Part shown: positions 52,960 through 61,343 of the stretch, piece by piece
How the letters are laid out: every line of letters starts with the position of its first letter
Numbering within the stretch: the first letter of the stretch is position 1
Made by a program: the position numbers and the translations under genes
Notes under the pieces: model-generated
Told to the model about the DNA's origin: nothing
The model's input: only the letters and a program-made list of their open reading frames with translations
Database searches by the model: none
Source of the DNA: SZAS-103 sp038316385
GTDB lineage: Bacteria > Pseudomonadota > Gammaproteobacteria > Xanthomonadales > Xanthomonadaceae
Direction: 5' to 3'
DNA: 64,000 nucleotides
Assembly (NCBI GenBank): GCA_038316385.1
Contig: JBBQAN010000004.1
Span: 96,075 to 160,074, forward strand

Positions 52960-54957
52960 TCAGTGTGTACTCTTGCGCTGCAGTTGCAATTTCATCTGGG
53001 CCGCACTCTGCCGCAGCGGGAGATTGTTGGTCTTCATGTCCAGCATCCACCTCTTGGGCCATGGGATCGGGGTATGGTCGCTGATGTCGAGGTAATGCAA
53101 TGCCTGATCGGGCAAGCCGGCGCTCAACAGATGGATGGCCTGCTCGCGCGGCACGAGCGGATTCGGGCGGAATGCATAGGACAGATCCATCTGATGCATC
53201 AGGCCGTCCAGATCGCGATCTGCAAGAGCGAGTTTTGCCAGTTCGTAATGCATGTAGCCACGGGTATCGTCGTCGCGGCTGAAGTTCGGATTGGCCAAGA
53301 GGGAGAAAATCAGCCAACGCGCATCAACCGAGCGAAGGGTGCCATGACAACGATCAGTTCCGATGGCCTCTCCGACGAAAGTGCTGACCACATCTGGAAT
53401 TGCGCGACTGTAACGGGTATTTGCTGCGATTTTCACGAGACTTTGCCATTGATCTCGAGTCACTCCACGATCAAGACAGTCAAGCAAAACGCGTTGGAAT
53501 TGCAGTTCCTTGTGTTCGGGAAACCGCACGACTGCGGCATCGAATGTGTCCCGGGCCAATTGATGGTCGCCAAGATCGTTGTAAAAGCTCGCTAGGGCTT
53601 GCACCGCACGTATCGAGTTCGGGCTTTGTCGTGCCCAGACCAGCGTCAGTTTGCCGCGGTCGCCCCAGATGCCGGCGTTATAGCGGGTCAACAATGCGGC
53701 CGTACCGAGCCAGATAACAAGAACGGCTACCGCAGCATTGCGGTAATTACGTGGAATCGCGAATACCAGATAGGCCAACGCGAATAACGGGCCCACCATC
53801 GGCAGATAGTTGCGATGTTCGAAATACAGTTCCAGCGGAACCACCGTGGATTCGATCAGGTGTCCGGCGAAGAACCACAATACCGCGAAGCTGTACACCG
53901 GATTTCGGCGGCGCAACCAGACCGCCGAGCACAACAATGCGAGGACGCCGATCAGGGCGAAAATCGTTGATGCCGGGCTGAACAGCGAATGCGACGCGAC
54001 ATAATCGTCGTGAAAGATGCCCTGGCCGCCGATGCGCGGAAGCAAAATCATGCCGAGGTACTGAAACAGGATCCTCGGCTCGGTCAGCAGGCGTTGGCCG
54101 AGAGTGAAATCGACGTTGGCGTACTCTTGCGACAAGGTGTCGCGGTAGATAAGCGCCAGCACAAACAGCGCCAATACCGGCGCCGCCACTCCCCATTGCA
54201 ACAGGCGTCTGTTGAATGGGCGAAAGCCAAGCACGCGTTCGCGCAACAGGGTCAGGTTCAATGCGGTGGCATACGCGAAAATCAATGCGCCGTTTTCCTT
54301 GCACAGCAGCGCGATCGTGCCGAACAAAGCCAGCGCAATACCGGCCAAGGCGACGCGTGCGAACTCCGGCAAGCGTGCGCTATCGAGTATCTTCAGATAA
54401 GCCATCAGTCCCGCCAACATGAAAATCATCGACAGGATCGTCATGCGCTGCACGACCAGCATGGTGGTCGAAAGCTGCATGGGTTGCAGCAGCCACATGG
54501 CCGCGCATGCCAACGCAACCAGTGCCGGTGCGGTGATGATCTTGCGATTGCGCAGCTTCACGAGCGATAGCGTCAACCAGAACACCAACGAGCCCGCGAT
54601 GAGATGAAACAGAATGTTGTCGCGCTTGAATGCGGCCGGGAGAGTCGGCCAGGTCGAATCCTCGATCAGAAAACTCAATGCCGCCAGTGGGCGGCCGGGG
54701 TTACCCAGAAAGGCATACAGGTAGTAGCCGAGTGATTCGTGATTGATTCGACCATTTAACTGCCCCAGATTCTGCAAATTGGGAAAGTCGTCGAATACGA
54801 AGGGGCCGGTGATGGCCGGCCAGAAACACCAAGCCGTAAAAAGCAGCAAGATCCAGAGCACTAAGCCGATACAGTAAACTTCTTTTTGACTGCGAAATTC
54901 AGGTGCGTGATCGAACATGAATATCGCTTCCCGTACATTCGTCTGTCGAGCGGTCAT
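52960..54957 (-). CDS. TMTC-like GT-C membrane protein with TPR tail, candidate pilin glycosyltransferase
   Basis: Membrane protein of 665 residues (or 652 from ATG at 54918). About ten or more hydrophobic helices fill residues 30-430. Just after the first helix, a periplasmic acidic pair reads PFVFDDFPNL (about 53-61), the position of the catalytic Asp pair in GT-C enzymes such as eukaryotic TMTC proteins. FEHRNYLPMVGPLFALAYLVF is a further family-like stretch. The soluble end (about 435-600) has TPR-like repeats (SIRAVQALASFYNDLGDHQLARDTFDAAVVRFPEHKELQ). It begins just after the pilA terminator on the same strand. Known pilin GT-C enzymes such as TfpW also neighbour pilA; the role here is inferred. 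Confidence 0.7.
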   Translation of the reverse strand: MTARQTNVREAIFMFDHAPEFRSQKEVYCIGLVLWILLLFTAWCFWPAITGPFVFDDFPNLQNLGQLNGRINHESLGYYLYAFLGNPGRPLAALSFLIEDSTWPTLPAAFKRDNILFHLIAGSLVFWLTLSLVKLRNRKIITAPALVALACAAMWLLQPMQLSTTMLVVQRMTILSMIFMLAGLMAYLKILDSARLPEFARVALAGIALALFGTIALLCKENGALIFAYATALNLTLLRERVLGFRPFNRRLLQWGVAAPVLALFVLALIYRDTLSQEYANVDFTLGQRLLTEPRILFQYLGMILLPRIGGQGIFHDDYVASHSLFSPASTIFALIGVLALLCSAVWLRRRNPVYSFAVLWFFAGHLIESTVVPLELYFEHRNYLPMVGPLFALAYLVFAIPRNYRNAAVAVLVIWLGTAALLTRYNAGIWGDRGKLTLVWARQSPNSIRAVQALASFYNDLGDHQLARDTFDAAVVRFPEHKELQFQRVLLDCLDRGVTRDQWQSLVKIAANTRYSRAIPDVVSTFVGEAIGTDRCHGTLRSVDARWLIFSLLANPNFSRDDDTRGYMHYELAKLALADRDLDGLMHQMDLSYAFRPNPLVPREQAIHLLSAGLPDQALHYLDISDHTPIPWPKRWMLDMKTNNLPLRQSAAQMKLQLQRKSTH

Positions 54958-54983
54958 TTGCGCGCCACGCGCACTATGCTGAA

Positions 54984-55010
54984 AAAAAGCCCCCAGAAAG
55001 GGGGCTTTTT
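54984..55010 (-). terminator. Strong intrinsic terminator of pilA (bidirectional)
   Basis: The arms 54984-54994 and 55000-55010 pair over 11 bases (five A:T and GCCCCC:GGGGGC pairs) with a five-base loop. T-runs lie on both sides, so it can act on either strand. It begins 23 bases after the pilA stop and stands between pilA and the GT-C gene, which therefore depends on read-through or on an unseen promoter. Confidence 0.9.
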
Positions 55011-55032
55011 GAGTACAAGCCGAACTCTGGCT

Positions 55033-55470
55033 TTAACGGCAGGTCGAAGGACGATACTTGGGGATGAGAGTACCGGTGGCGCTGGTGCAAGTCCAACGCA
55101 TCGAACCATCGGCATCAAGGAAGGTCGGGGTCAGAAGCAGTGTCTTGCCAGCAAGCGGGGCACCGCTATAGGTAATGGTGATGACGCCCGTACCACCAGC
55201 GGCAGAAACGCTGGCGACATTATTGCCTTTAATGCTGGCGGCAGGCGGCAGACCATAAGACAGGTTGGCGGTCGTCGGATACTTGCCAAGCGTCTGACGC
55301 GTCTCGGCAACAGCCAGCTTGGCTGCGTCGGCAACGCTGAGGCCTTCCGACACCTTGGCGCGGACAGCGTAGTCCTGATAAGCCGGGATGGCGATGGCGG
55401 CGAGGATGCCGATGATCGCAACCACGATCATCAGTTCGATCAGGGTAAAACCTTTCTGTAGCTTGTTCAT
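55033..55470 (-). CDS. pilA: Major type IV pilin PilA (type IVa)
   Basis: Structural subunit of the pilus. The type III leader is MNKLQKG, with cleavage before Phe8, and mature Glu5 is Glu12 (FTLIELMIVVAIIGILAAIAIPAYQDYAVRAKVSEGL). The globular part ends with a disulfide loop formed by Cys128 and Cys144 (CTSATGTLIPKYRPSTCR), the D-region. At 145 residues it is normal. A ribosome site AAAGGAAT precedes the ATG, and a sigma-54 promoter lies about 110 bases upstream. Ser/Thr residues are abundant in the surface loops, so O-linked modification is possible. Confidence 0.96.
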   Translation of the reverse strand: MNKLQKGFTLIELMIVVAIIGILAAIAIPAYQDYAVRAKVSEGLSVADAAKLAVAETRQTLGKYPTTANLSYGLPPAASIKGNNVASVSAAGGTGVITITYSGAPLAGKTLLLTPTFLDADGSMRWTCTSATGTLIPKYRPSTCR

Positions 55471-55576
55471 GGTGATTCCTTTGATGGTGGGTTAGCTAAC
55501 CTTGCGTGCTCCATTGGCCAGTCGCGGACCACATCCCTGGCCGGGATCGGGCATCGGGAGCATGCGGGTATGATGT

Positions 55577-55592
55577 TGCAAGCGCCGTGCCA
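55577..55592 (-). promoter_or_regulatory. Sigma-54 promoter of pilA
   Basis: On the minus strand the sequence reads TGGCACG, four bases, then TTGCA. This is the full -24/-12 RpoN consensus with both GG and GC dinucleotides in the right register. The start of transcription is expected about 12 bases downstream, near 55565, giving a leader of about 95 bases. PilR, encoded just upstream (55857-57266), is the sigma-54 activator for this promoter in Pseudomonas. Nothing else is recognised in 55593-55856 except AT-rich sequence where PilR could bind. Confidence 0.85.
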
Positions 55593-55856
55593 ACCCCGGT
55601 TTGTGACGCACGGCACGGTTATCGCACGCTCAGATTGAAGCGAAATGCTGGCGGAGTCAATCTCTCACTGACATAGGTCAAAAAGTGACGTTCTGCGGCA
55701 CATTCCGATCAGTGTCTGCGCGAGCTGGTAGGTACTCTTGTTGATCGTCATGTCTGGGCCTTGCCAACACCATCGTACGCCAAGACATTGAGGGCACGCA
55801 TGAATTGAAGACCTGCACCGTGGCGATCACCGTCAAGAAGCCGCGTGCAGGCGCAT

Positions 55857-57266
55857 TTACTCGATGGCGAGTTTCTTGAGCTTGTAACGCAGGGCGCGAA
55901 ATGTGATGCCCAGTTTCGCGGCAGCCCTGGTTTTGTTGTATCGGCATTCCTCGAGCGCACGCACGATGGCTTCGCGCTCCAGATGCTCAAGGTGCTTGGG
56001 CAGAGCGTCGCCATTGCCATTGCCGCTGGGCATGCGGAACACCGGATGCTCGCCGGTGACGCGCGATGCGGGTGTGCTTGGCGCGAAGCTGTCGATGGCG
56101 CGTGCCGCCGATACAGCCGCCACGACCGGCAAGCGCAGGTCGGCGCGGTGTATCGCATCGCCCTCGCACAGCGCGGTGGCGCGCTCCAGGATGTTCTCCA
56201 ATTCGCGTACGTTGCCCGGAAAAGCGTATTCGCGCAGCGCCTGCAACGCATCGTGGTCCAGCGCGGGCAATGGCTCGCCGGCTTCGGCCGACAATCGGCT
56301 CAGGATCGAACCGACCAGTTGCGGAATGTCGTCGGCGCGTTCGCGCAGCGGCGGCACCCGCAACTCGATCACGTTGAGTCGGTAAAACAGGTCGTGGCGG
56401 AACCGGTTGTCCTCGACCAGTTGCGCCAGGTCCTTGTGCGTGGCCGACAGGATGCGCACATCCACCGGCACCTCTATCGCGGCGCCGACCGGGCGCACCG
56501 ATTTTTCCTGAATCACGCGCAATAACTTGACCTGCATGTGCAGCGGCAGTTCTGCCACCTCATCCAGAAACAAGGTGCCGCCGTTGGCCGCGTGAAACAG
56601 GCCTTCCTTGTCGATATGCGCGCCGGTAAAGCTGCCTTTCTTGTGGCCGAAGAATTCGCTCTCCATAAGCTCTGCCGGGATCGCACCGCAATTCACCGGT
56701 ACGAACGGGCCGTTCGCGCGCGGCCCCTGCTCGTGGATAAGGCGGGCGGCGCGTTCTTTGCCCGCGCCGGATTCGCCGGCGATGTAAACCGGCGCCTGAC
56801 TGCGCGCAAGTTTGGAGATCGTCTGGCGCAATTGCTGCATTACCAATGATTCGCCGGTCAATTCCGATGACGATGCGGGTGCAGCACGGCGTTGTTGGTG
56901 CAGATCCAGCGCGTTGTTCACCAGCCGGCGCAACACCGCAAGATCCACGGGTTTCGACACGAAATCGAAAGCGCCGGACTTGAGCGCGCTGACAGCAGCT
57001 TCGACATTGCCGTAGGCGGTGATCATCGCGACCGGCGTGTCCGGATAACGCGCCACGATATGCGCGATCAAATCCAGCCCGCTGCCGTCGGGCAGGCGCA
57101 TGTCGGTCAGGCAGAGCTCATAGCTGTGTTCGGCAAGCTGGGCGCGCGCACTGGCGACATCGGCTGCGGCATCCACACGCAGGCCCATTCGGCCCAGGGT
57201 CAGGACCAGCAGTTCGCGGATATCGCGCTCATCATCGACCACCAGCGCGCTGCGCGCGTTTGCCAT
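55857..57266 (-). CDS. pilR: Sigma-54-dependent response regulator PilR
   Basis: NtrC-type activator of pilA. The start MANARSALVVDDERDIRELLVLTLG at 57266 gives 469 residues. The receiver domain has Asp11, Asp12 and the phosphorylation site Asp55. The AAA+ domain has Walker A GESGAGKERAARLIH, the sigma-54-contact loop GSFTGA (in place of GAFTGA) and Walker B NGGTLFLDEVAELP. The C-terminal Fis-type helix-turn-helix is YNKTRAAAKLGITFRALRYKLKKLAIE. It follows pilS on the same strand, with a 167-base gap. Confidence 0.96.
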   Translation of the reverse strand: MANARSALVVDDERDIRELLVLTLGRMGLRVDAAADVASARAQLAEHSYELCLTDMRLPDGSGLDLIAHIVARYPDTPVAMITAYGNVEAAVSALKSGAFDFVSKPVDLAVLRRLVNNALDLHQQRRAAPASSSELTGESLVMQQLRQTISKLARSQAPVYIAGESGAGKERAARLIHEQGPRANGPFVPVNCGAIPAELMESEFFGHKKGSFTGAHIDKEGLFHAANGGTLFLDEVAELPLHMQVKLLRVIQEKSVRPVGAAIEVPVDVRILSATHKDLAQLVEDNRFRHDLFYRLNVIELRVPPLRERADDIPQLVGSILSRLSAEAGEPLPALDHDALQALREYAFPGNVRELENILERATALCEGDAIHRADLRLPVVAAVSAARAIDSFAPSTPASRVTGEHPVFRMPSGNGNGDALPKHLEHLEREAIVRALEECRYNKTRAAAKLGITFRALRYKLKKLAIE

Positions 57267-57433
57267 GTTGTCTGCCTTGCCGGTTGCGCTGCCCCCGCAC
57301 AGACACATTAGCCGATGCGTGGCGGTCGGGCTAGGACAACCGCGAACATAAGCATGGTTTTCAACGGGCACTGCGTGATTGTTCGCGAATTTCCCCCTCC
57401 GATGGGGGCGAGCCGGCAGAGGTGCCGTGAAAA

Positions 57434-59053
57434 TCAATTTCGCATGCCGCTCTGTACCAGTGGTTCGGCGCGTGCCAGCGCGATGCGGAAACAACTGCCG
57501 CCACCAGGCAATGGGACGTACTTGAGACTGGCCTGATTGGCTTCGCAGAGTTGACGCGCGATGTACAAGCCGAGGCCGGTGCCGTGCTCGCTGGTGGTAT
57601 AGAACGGCTCGAATAGTAGCTCGGCCACAGCCGGCGGAATGCCAGGCCCGCGATCGACCACGTCGATCAACGGTTCGCCGTCGGCACCGTCACGATGCAC
57701 AACCAGGGTAAGCCGCGCCGACTCGCCCGGCATCCGTCCATAGGTGAGAGCGTTCTGCAGCAAGACCGTAACGACTTGTTGGAGTTGTTGCCGATCCATG
57801 GTTGCGCGCACCGGACCTCCGGGGGCGCTGACCCGCAACTCATCGCGTTCATCGGGCTGGGCTTGATGGAATTCGACGATGAATTGCTCCGCCCAGGCGA
57901 CCAGCTCGAATGATTCGGGCCGCGAGCGTTCGCGCCGCGCGAGTCCGAGCACATTCTGCACGATGCCGTCCATGCGCTGGCATTGCGAATTGATGATCTC
58001 GACCAACCGGTGGTCGGCTTCCGGTTCGATCTGCGATTCGCGCAACAACTGCGCGGCATGGCTGATCGCTGCGAGCGGATTGCGGATTTCGTGAGCGATG
58101 CTGGCCGACAAGCGGCCGAGCGTGGTGAGTGTGAGTTCCTCGGCGCGGCGCGACAGCAATGACGTGTCGTCGAGAAAGATCAGGGTCAGTTCGTCCGTGC
58201 CGCCGAGGGAGGTGAAGCGCGGGATCACCGCTGGCGTACCTGCGGCAAGCGACAACGGCGTGCTCACCGCATCCTGGTGCTCGCGCCAATGCCGCAGTCG
58301 GCGTGCCAGTTCAAGCGCGACATCGGCCAGTACCCGGCGTTCCGGCGAGGGATTGCCCAGCAGGTACCATGCCGACTCGTTGAACAGGCGAATAATGTTG
58401 TCGGAGTCCACCGCCAACAAGCCGGTGCGCATGCGGCGGATGATCATTTCGTTGACGCGGGCGAGATTGTCCACCTCGGCGCCGCGTTGCTCGGCCAGCA
58501 CCTGCACCTCTCGCAATTGCCGGCCAAGCAAATTGGTCAACATCGCAGTGGCCAGATAACTGACCCCGAACATCACCGCTTCGGGCAACGAATGGCTTTC
58601 CTGCAGCGCGAGTTGCGAATAGATGTAATCGCCGAACTGCAACATGGCGGCGATCGCGGCGACAATCAGGCTCCAGCGCAACGACAACAGCAGAGCGCTT
58701 GCGCCGACATTGAACAACAACAGCAATGCGACGCCACTGCTGAATCCGATCAGATTGTGCAGAAGCACCGCATACACGCAAAGATCCAGCGCAATGCCGG
58801 CCGCGACCAGCCTGCGAAGCGTCCAGCGTCGATTGCGCGCGAGCAGGAACAAGGCACTGCCAAGCAGCACATACGCGATCGATGCGGTATACGCCCACGC
58901 CGGATTGCGTACCGTCACCAGGCTTGCCGCCAACGGACTGAACACGACGAACGCGATCAGTCCGCCTTCGAGCACCCGGAACAGCGACAGAAAGTACAGC
59001 TCGCGGCGCAGTCCCGCTTCGCCCTCCGCCGGTGCGCGCAACTCGAAGGGCAT
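57434..59053 (-). CDS. pilS: Sensor histidine kinase PilS
   Basis: Membrane kinase of 539 residues that controls PilR. Six hydrophobic helices fill about residues 28-190 (the region thought to sense pilin in the membrane). A PAS-like domain follows (about 220-310, TGLLAVDSDNIIRLFNESAWYLLGN). The phospho-acceptor box is LSASIAHEIRNPLAAISHAAQLL. ATP-binding boxes N (VVTVLLQNALTYG), G1 (VVDRGPGIP) and G2 (GTGLGLYIARQLCEANQASL) are all present. Divergent from sucC. Confidence 0.95.
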   Translation of the reverse strand: MPFELRAPAEGEAGLRRELYFLSLFRVLEGGLIAFVVFSPLAASLVTVRNPAWAYTASIAYVLLGSALFLLARNRRWTLRRLVAAGIALDLCVYAVLLHNLIGFSSGVALLLLFNVGASALLLSLRWSLIVAAIAAMLQFGDYIYSQLALQESHSLPEAVMFGVSYLATAMLTNLLGRQLREVQVLAEQRGAEVDNLARVNEMIIRRMRTGLLAVDSDNIIRLFNESAWYLLGNPSPERRVLADVALELARRLRHWREHQDAVSTPLSLAAGTPAVIPRFTSLGGTDELTLIFLDDTSLLSRRAEELTLTTLGRLSASIAHEIRNPLAAISHAAQLLRESQIEPEADHRLVEIINSQCQRMDGIVQNVLGLARRERSRPESFELVAWAEQFIVEFHQAQPDERDELRVSAPGGPVRATMDRQQLQQVVTVLLQNALTYGRMPGESARLTLVVHRDGADGEPLIDVVDRGPGIPPAVAELLFEPFYTTSEHGTGLGLYIARQLCEANQASLKYVPLPGGGSCFRIALARAEPLVQSGMRN

Positions 59054-59205
59054 GCCGGTGATCCGCCTTGGCTCCGCCTAACACGTCGCGAGTATAGGAT
59101 GCAAAGGCGCAATGATTTTGCCTTTGCCTTGTCGCTTGCCCACAATACGACGGCAGCGATCTGCGTATGCGCCGTGTCCGCAATCGCTCCCATCGAAGGT
59201 GACGC

Positions 59206-60366
59206 ATGAATTTCCACGAATACCAGGCCAAGGAACTCTTCGCTGAATACGGCATTCCGGTGCCGGCTGGGCGCATTGCACGCACGCCGGAGGAAGCTGC
59301 CGATGCAGCGGTCGCGCTGGGCGGAACGCAATGGGTGGTGAAGGCGCAGATCCATGCAGGCGGTCGCGGCAAGGCCGGCGGCGTGAAACTCGTCAAGACG
59401 CCTGCGGCAGTGAAGGAAGCCGCAGCCGCGATGCTCGGCAAGGGCATGGTCACCTATCAGTCCGCAGGCCGCGCGCTGCCGGTGGATGTGGTGTTGATCA
59501 GCGAGTGCAACGACATCCTAAAGGAGTTGTATCTGTCGGTGCTGGTTGATCGCAGCAGCAAGACGATCAGCTATATCGCGTCGGCCGATGGCGGCGTGGA
59601 AATCGAGAAGACCGCCGAGGAAAACCCGGACGCAATCCAGTTGCTCGAAGTGAATTACGTGCAGGGATTGCAGCCGTTCCAGTGCCGCAAGATGGGCTTC
59701 GCGATGGGTCTGTCGAACAAGCAGGTCGGCCAGCTGACGAAAATCATGCTGGGCCTGTATCGCCTGTTCAATGACTTCGACCTGTCGCTGGTCGAGCTCA
59801 ATCCGCTCGCGATCGTGAAGTCCGGCGACTTGATGGCGCTGGACGGCAAGGTCAATTCCGACGACAACGCCGAATTCCGCCAGCCGCGCCTCGTCGCGAT
59901 GCGCGATGAAGCGCAGGAAGACCATACCGAAGTGCTTGCGGCGAAGTACAACCTCAACTACGTCACCATGGATGGCGACATCGGCTGCATGGTGAACGGC
60001 GCCGGCCTCGCGATGGCGACGATGGACGTGATCAAACTGTCGGGCGGTGAACCGGCAAACTTCCTCGACGTCGGCGGTGGCGCAACCAAAGAACGCGTGA
60101 CCGAGGCATTCAAACTGATCCTGTCGTCCGATAACGTGCGCGCGATCTTCGTCAACATCTTCGGCGGCATCGTCCGCTGCGACATGATTGCCGAGGGCAT
60201 CATCGCCGCGGTCAAGGAAGTGGACGTCAAGGTGCCGGTGATCGTGCGCCTGGAAGGCACCAACGTCGACAAGGGCAAGGAAATCCTCCGGAACTCCGGA
60301 CTGGCCATCCAGGCCGCCAACGACATCAACGACGGCGCCAAGCTCGCCGTCGCCGCTGCAGCCTGA
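59206..60366 (+). CDS. sucC: Succinyl-CoA synthetase beta subunit
   Basis: ATP-grasp subunit of the citric-acid-cycle enzyme that makes ATP or GTP from succinyl-CoA. The start MNFHEYQAKELFAEYGIPVPAG and KAQIHAGGRGKAGGVKL are intact; NFLDVGGGATKERVTEAFKLIL and FVNIFGGIVRCDMIAEGI carry the CoA/phosphate site. Length 386 residues. Codon use changes within the gene. By my hand count the first part (to about 60150) uses Ala codons GCC 9, GCG 17, GCA 10, GCT 3, whereas the last 70 or so codons are almost all GCC. Thirteen bases precede sucD. Confidence 0.96.
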   Translation: MNFHEYQAKELFAEYGIPVPAGRIARTPEEAADAAVALGGTQWVVKAQIHAGGRGKAGGVKLVKTPAAVKEAAAAMLGKGMVTYQSAGRALPVDVVLISECNDILKELYLSVLVDRSSKTISYIASADGGVEIEKTAEENPDAIQLLEVNYVQGLQPFQCRKMGFAMGLSNKQVGQLTKIMLGLYRLFNDFDLSLVELNPLAIVKSGDLMALDGKVNSDDNAEFRQPRLVAMRDEAQEDHTEVLAAKYNLNYVTMDGDIGCMVNGAGLAMATMDVIKLSGGEPANFLDVGGGATKERVTEAFKLILSSDNVRAIFVNIFGGIVRCDMIAEGIIAAVKEVDVKVPVIVRLEGTNVDKGKEILRNSGLAIQAANDINDGAKLAVAAAA

Positions 60367-60379
60367 GGACACACAAACC

Positions 60380-61261
60380 ATGAGCGTTTTGGTCAACAAG
60401 AACACCAAGGTCATCGTCCAGGGCTTCACCGGCCAGCAGGGCACCTTCCACGCCGAGCAGATGCTCGAGTACGGCACCAAGGTCGTCGGTGGCGTCACGC
60501 CGGGCAAGGGCGGCAGCACCCACATCGGCCTGCCGGTGTTCAACACCGTGCGTGAGGTGGTCGAGGAAACGGGCGCCGACGCGTCGGTAATCTACGTGCC
60601 GCCGCCGTTCGCTGCCGACGCCATCCTGGAAGCGGCCGACGCCGGCATCCGGGTCATCGTCTGCATCACCGAAGGCATCCCGGTGCTGGACATGCTGCGC
60701 GTCAAGAATACTTTGGACGGCTACGAGGACGTGGTGCTGGTCGGCCCGAACTGCCCCGGCGTGATCACCCCGGGCGAGTGCAAGATCGGCATCATGCCGG
60801 GCCATATCCACATGCCGGGCAAGATCGGCATCGTGTCGCGCTCGGGCACGCTCACCTACGAAGCCGTGAAGCAGACCACCGACGCCGGCCTGGGCCAGTC
60901 CACCTGCATCGGCATCGGCGGCGACCCGATCAACGGCACCAACTTCATCGACGCCCTGAAGCTGTTCCAGGAAGACCCGCAGACCGAAGGCATCATCATG
61001 GTCGGCGAAATCGGCGGCAGCGCCGAGGAAGAAGCGGCCGAATACATCGCCCAGTACGTCACCAAGCCGGTGGTGGGCTTCATCGCCGGCGCCTCGGCTC
61101 CGGAAGGCAAGCGTATGGGCCACGCGGGCGCCATCGCCTCGGGCGGGCAGGGCACGGCGGCGGGCAAGTTCGCCGCGCTCGAGAAGGCCGGCGTCACCAC
61201 GGTGAAGTCGCCCGGCGACCTGGGCCAGGCCATCGCGGCCCGGCTGGCGGCAAAGAAGTAA
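60380..61261 (+). CDS. sucD: Succinyl-CoA synthetase alpha subunit
   Basis: CoA-binding subunit that carries the phosphohistidine. Length 293 residues. TKVIVQGFTGQQGTFHAEQMLEYGTKVVGGVTPGKGG binds CoA; GPNCPGVITPGECKIGIMPGHIH and GRMGHAGAIASGGQGTAAGK-type GKRMGHAGAIASGGQGTAAGK includes the phosphorylated His in GHAGA. Its codon use differs from the genes to the left: Ala codons GCC 20, GCG 9, GCT 2, GCA 1, and Asp is always GAC by hand count. A terminator follows. Confidence 0.96.
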   Translation: MSVLVNKNTKVIVQGFTGQQGTFHAEQMLEYGTKVVGGVTPGKGGSTHIGLPVFNTVREVVEETGADASVIYVPPPFAADAILEAADAGIRVIVCITEGIPVLDMLRVKNTLDGYEDVVLVGPNCPGVITPGECKIGIMPGHIHMPGKIGIVSRSGTLTYEAVKQTTDAGLGQSTCIGIGGDPINGTNFIDALKLFQEDPQTEGIIMVGEIGGSAEEEAAEYIAQYVTKPVVGFIAGASAPEGKRMGHAGAIASGGQGTAAGKFAALEKAGVTTVKSPGDLGQAIAARLAAKK

Positions 61262-61286
61262 GATTGCGCCAACGCGCCGTCCTGGA

Positions 61287-61315
61287 GGGCCGCCCAGTGC
61301 GGCCCTTCTTCATTT
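61287..61315 (+). terminator. Intrinsic terminator after sucCD
   Basis: A 7-bp GC stem (61287-61293 and 61299-61305, GGGCCGC and complement) with a five-base loop is followed by TTCTTCATTT. It begins 26 bases after the sucD stop and lies 28 bases before the nadE start, so nadE probably has weak or separate transcription. Confidence 0.75.
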
Positions 61316-61343
61316 GCGGCGGTGGCAAACAACGGAGCTGCGT

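Noticed and set aside
60380..61261. sucD codon use explained only by high expression
   Set aside because: nadE and bamD downstream show the same style without being usual high-expression genes, and sucC, equally expressed, differs over most of its length. Kept as a finding instead.
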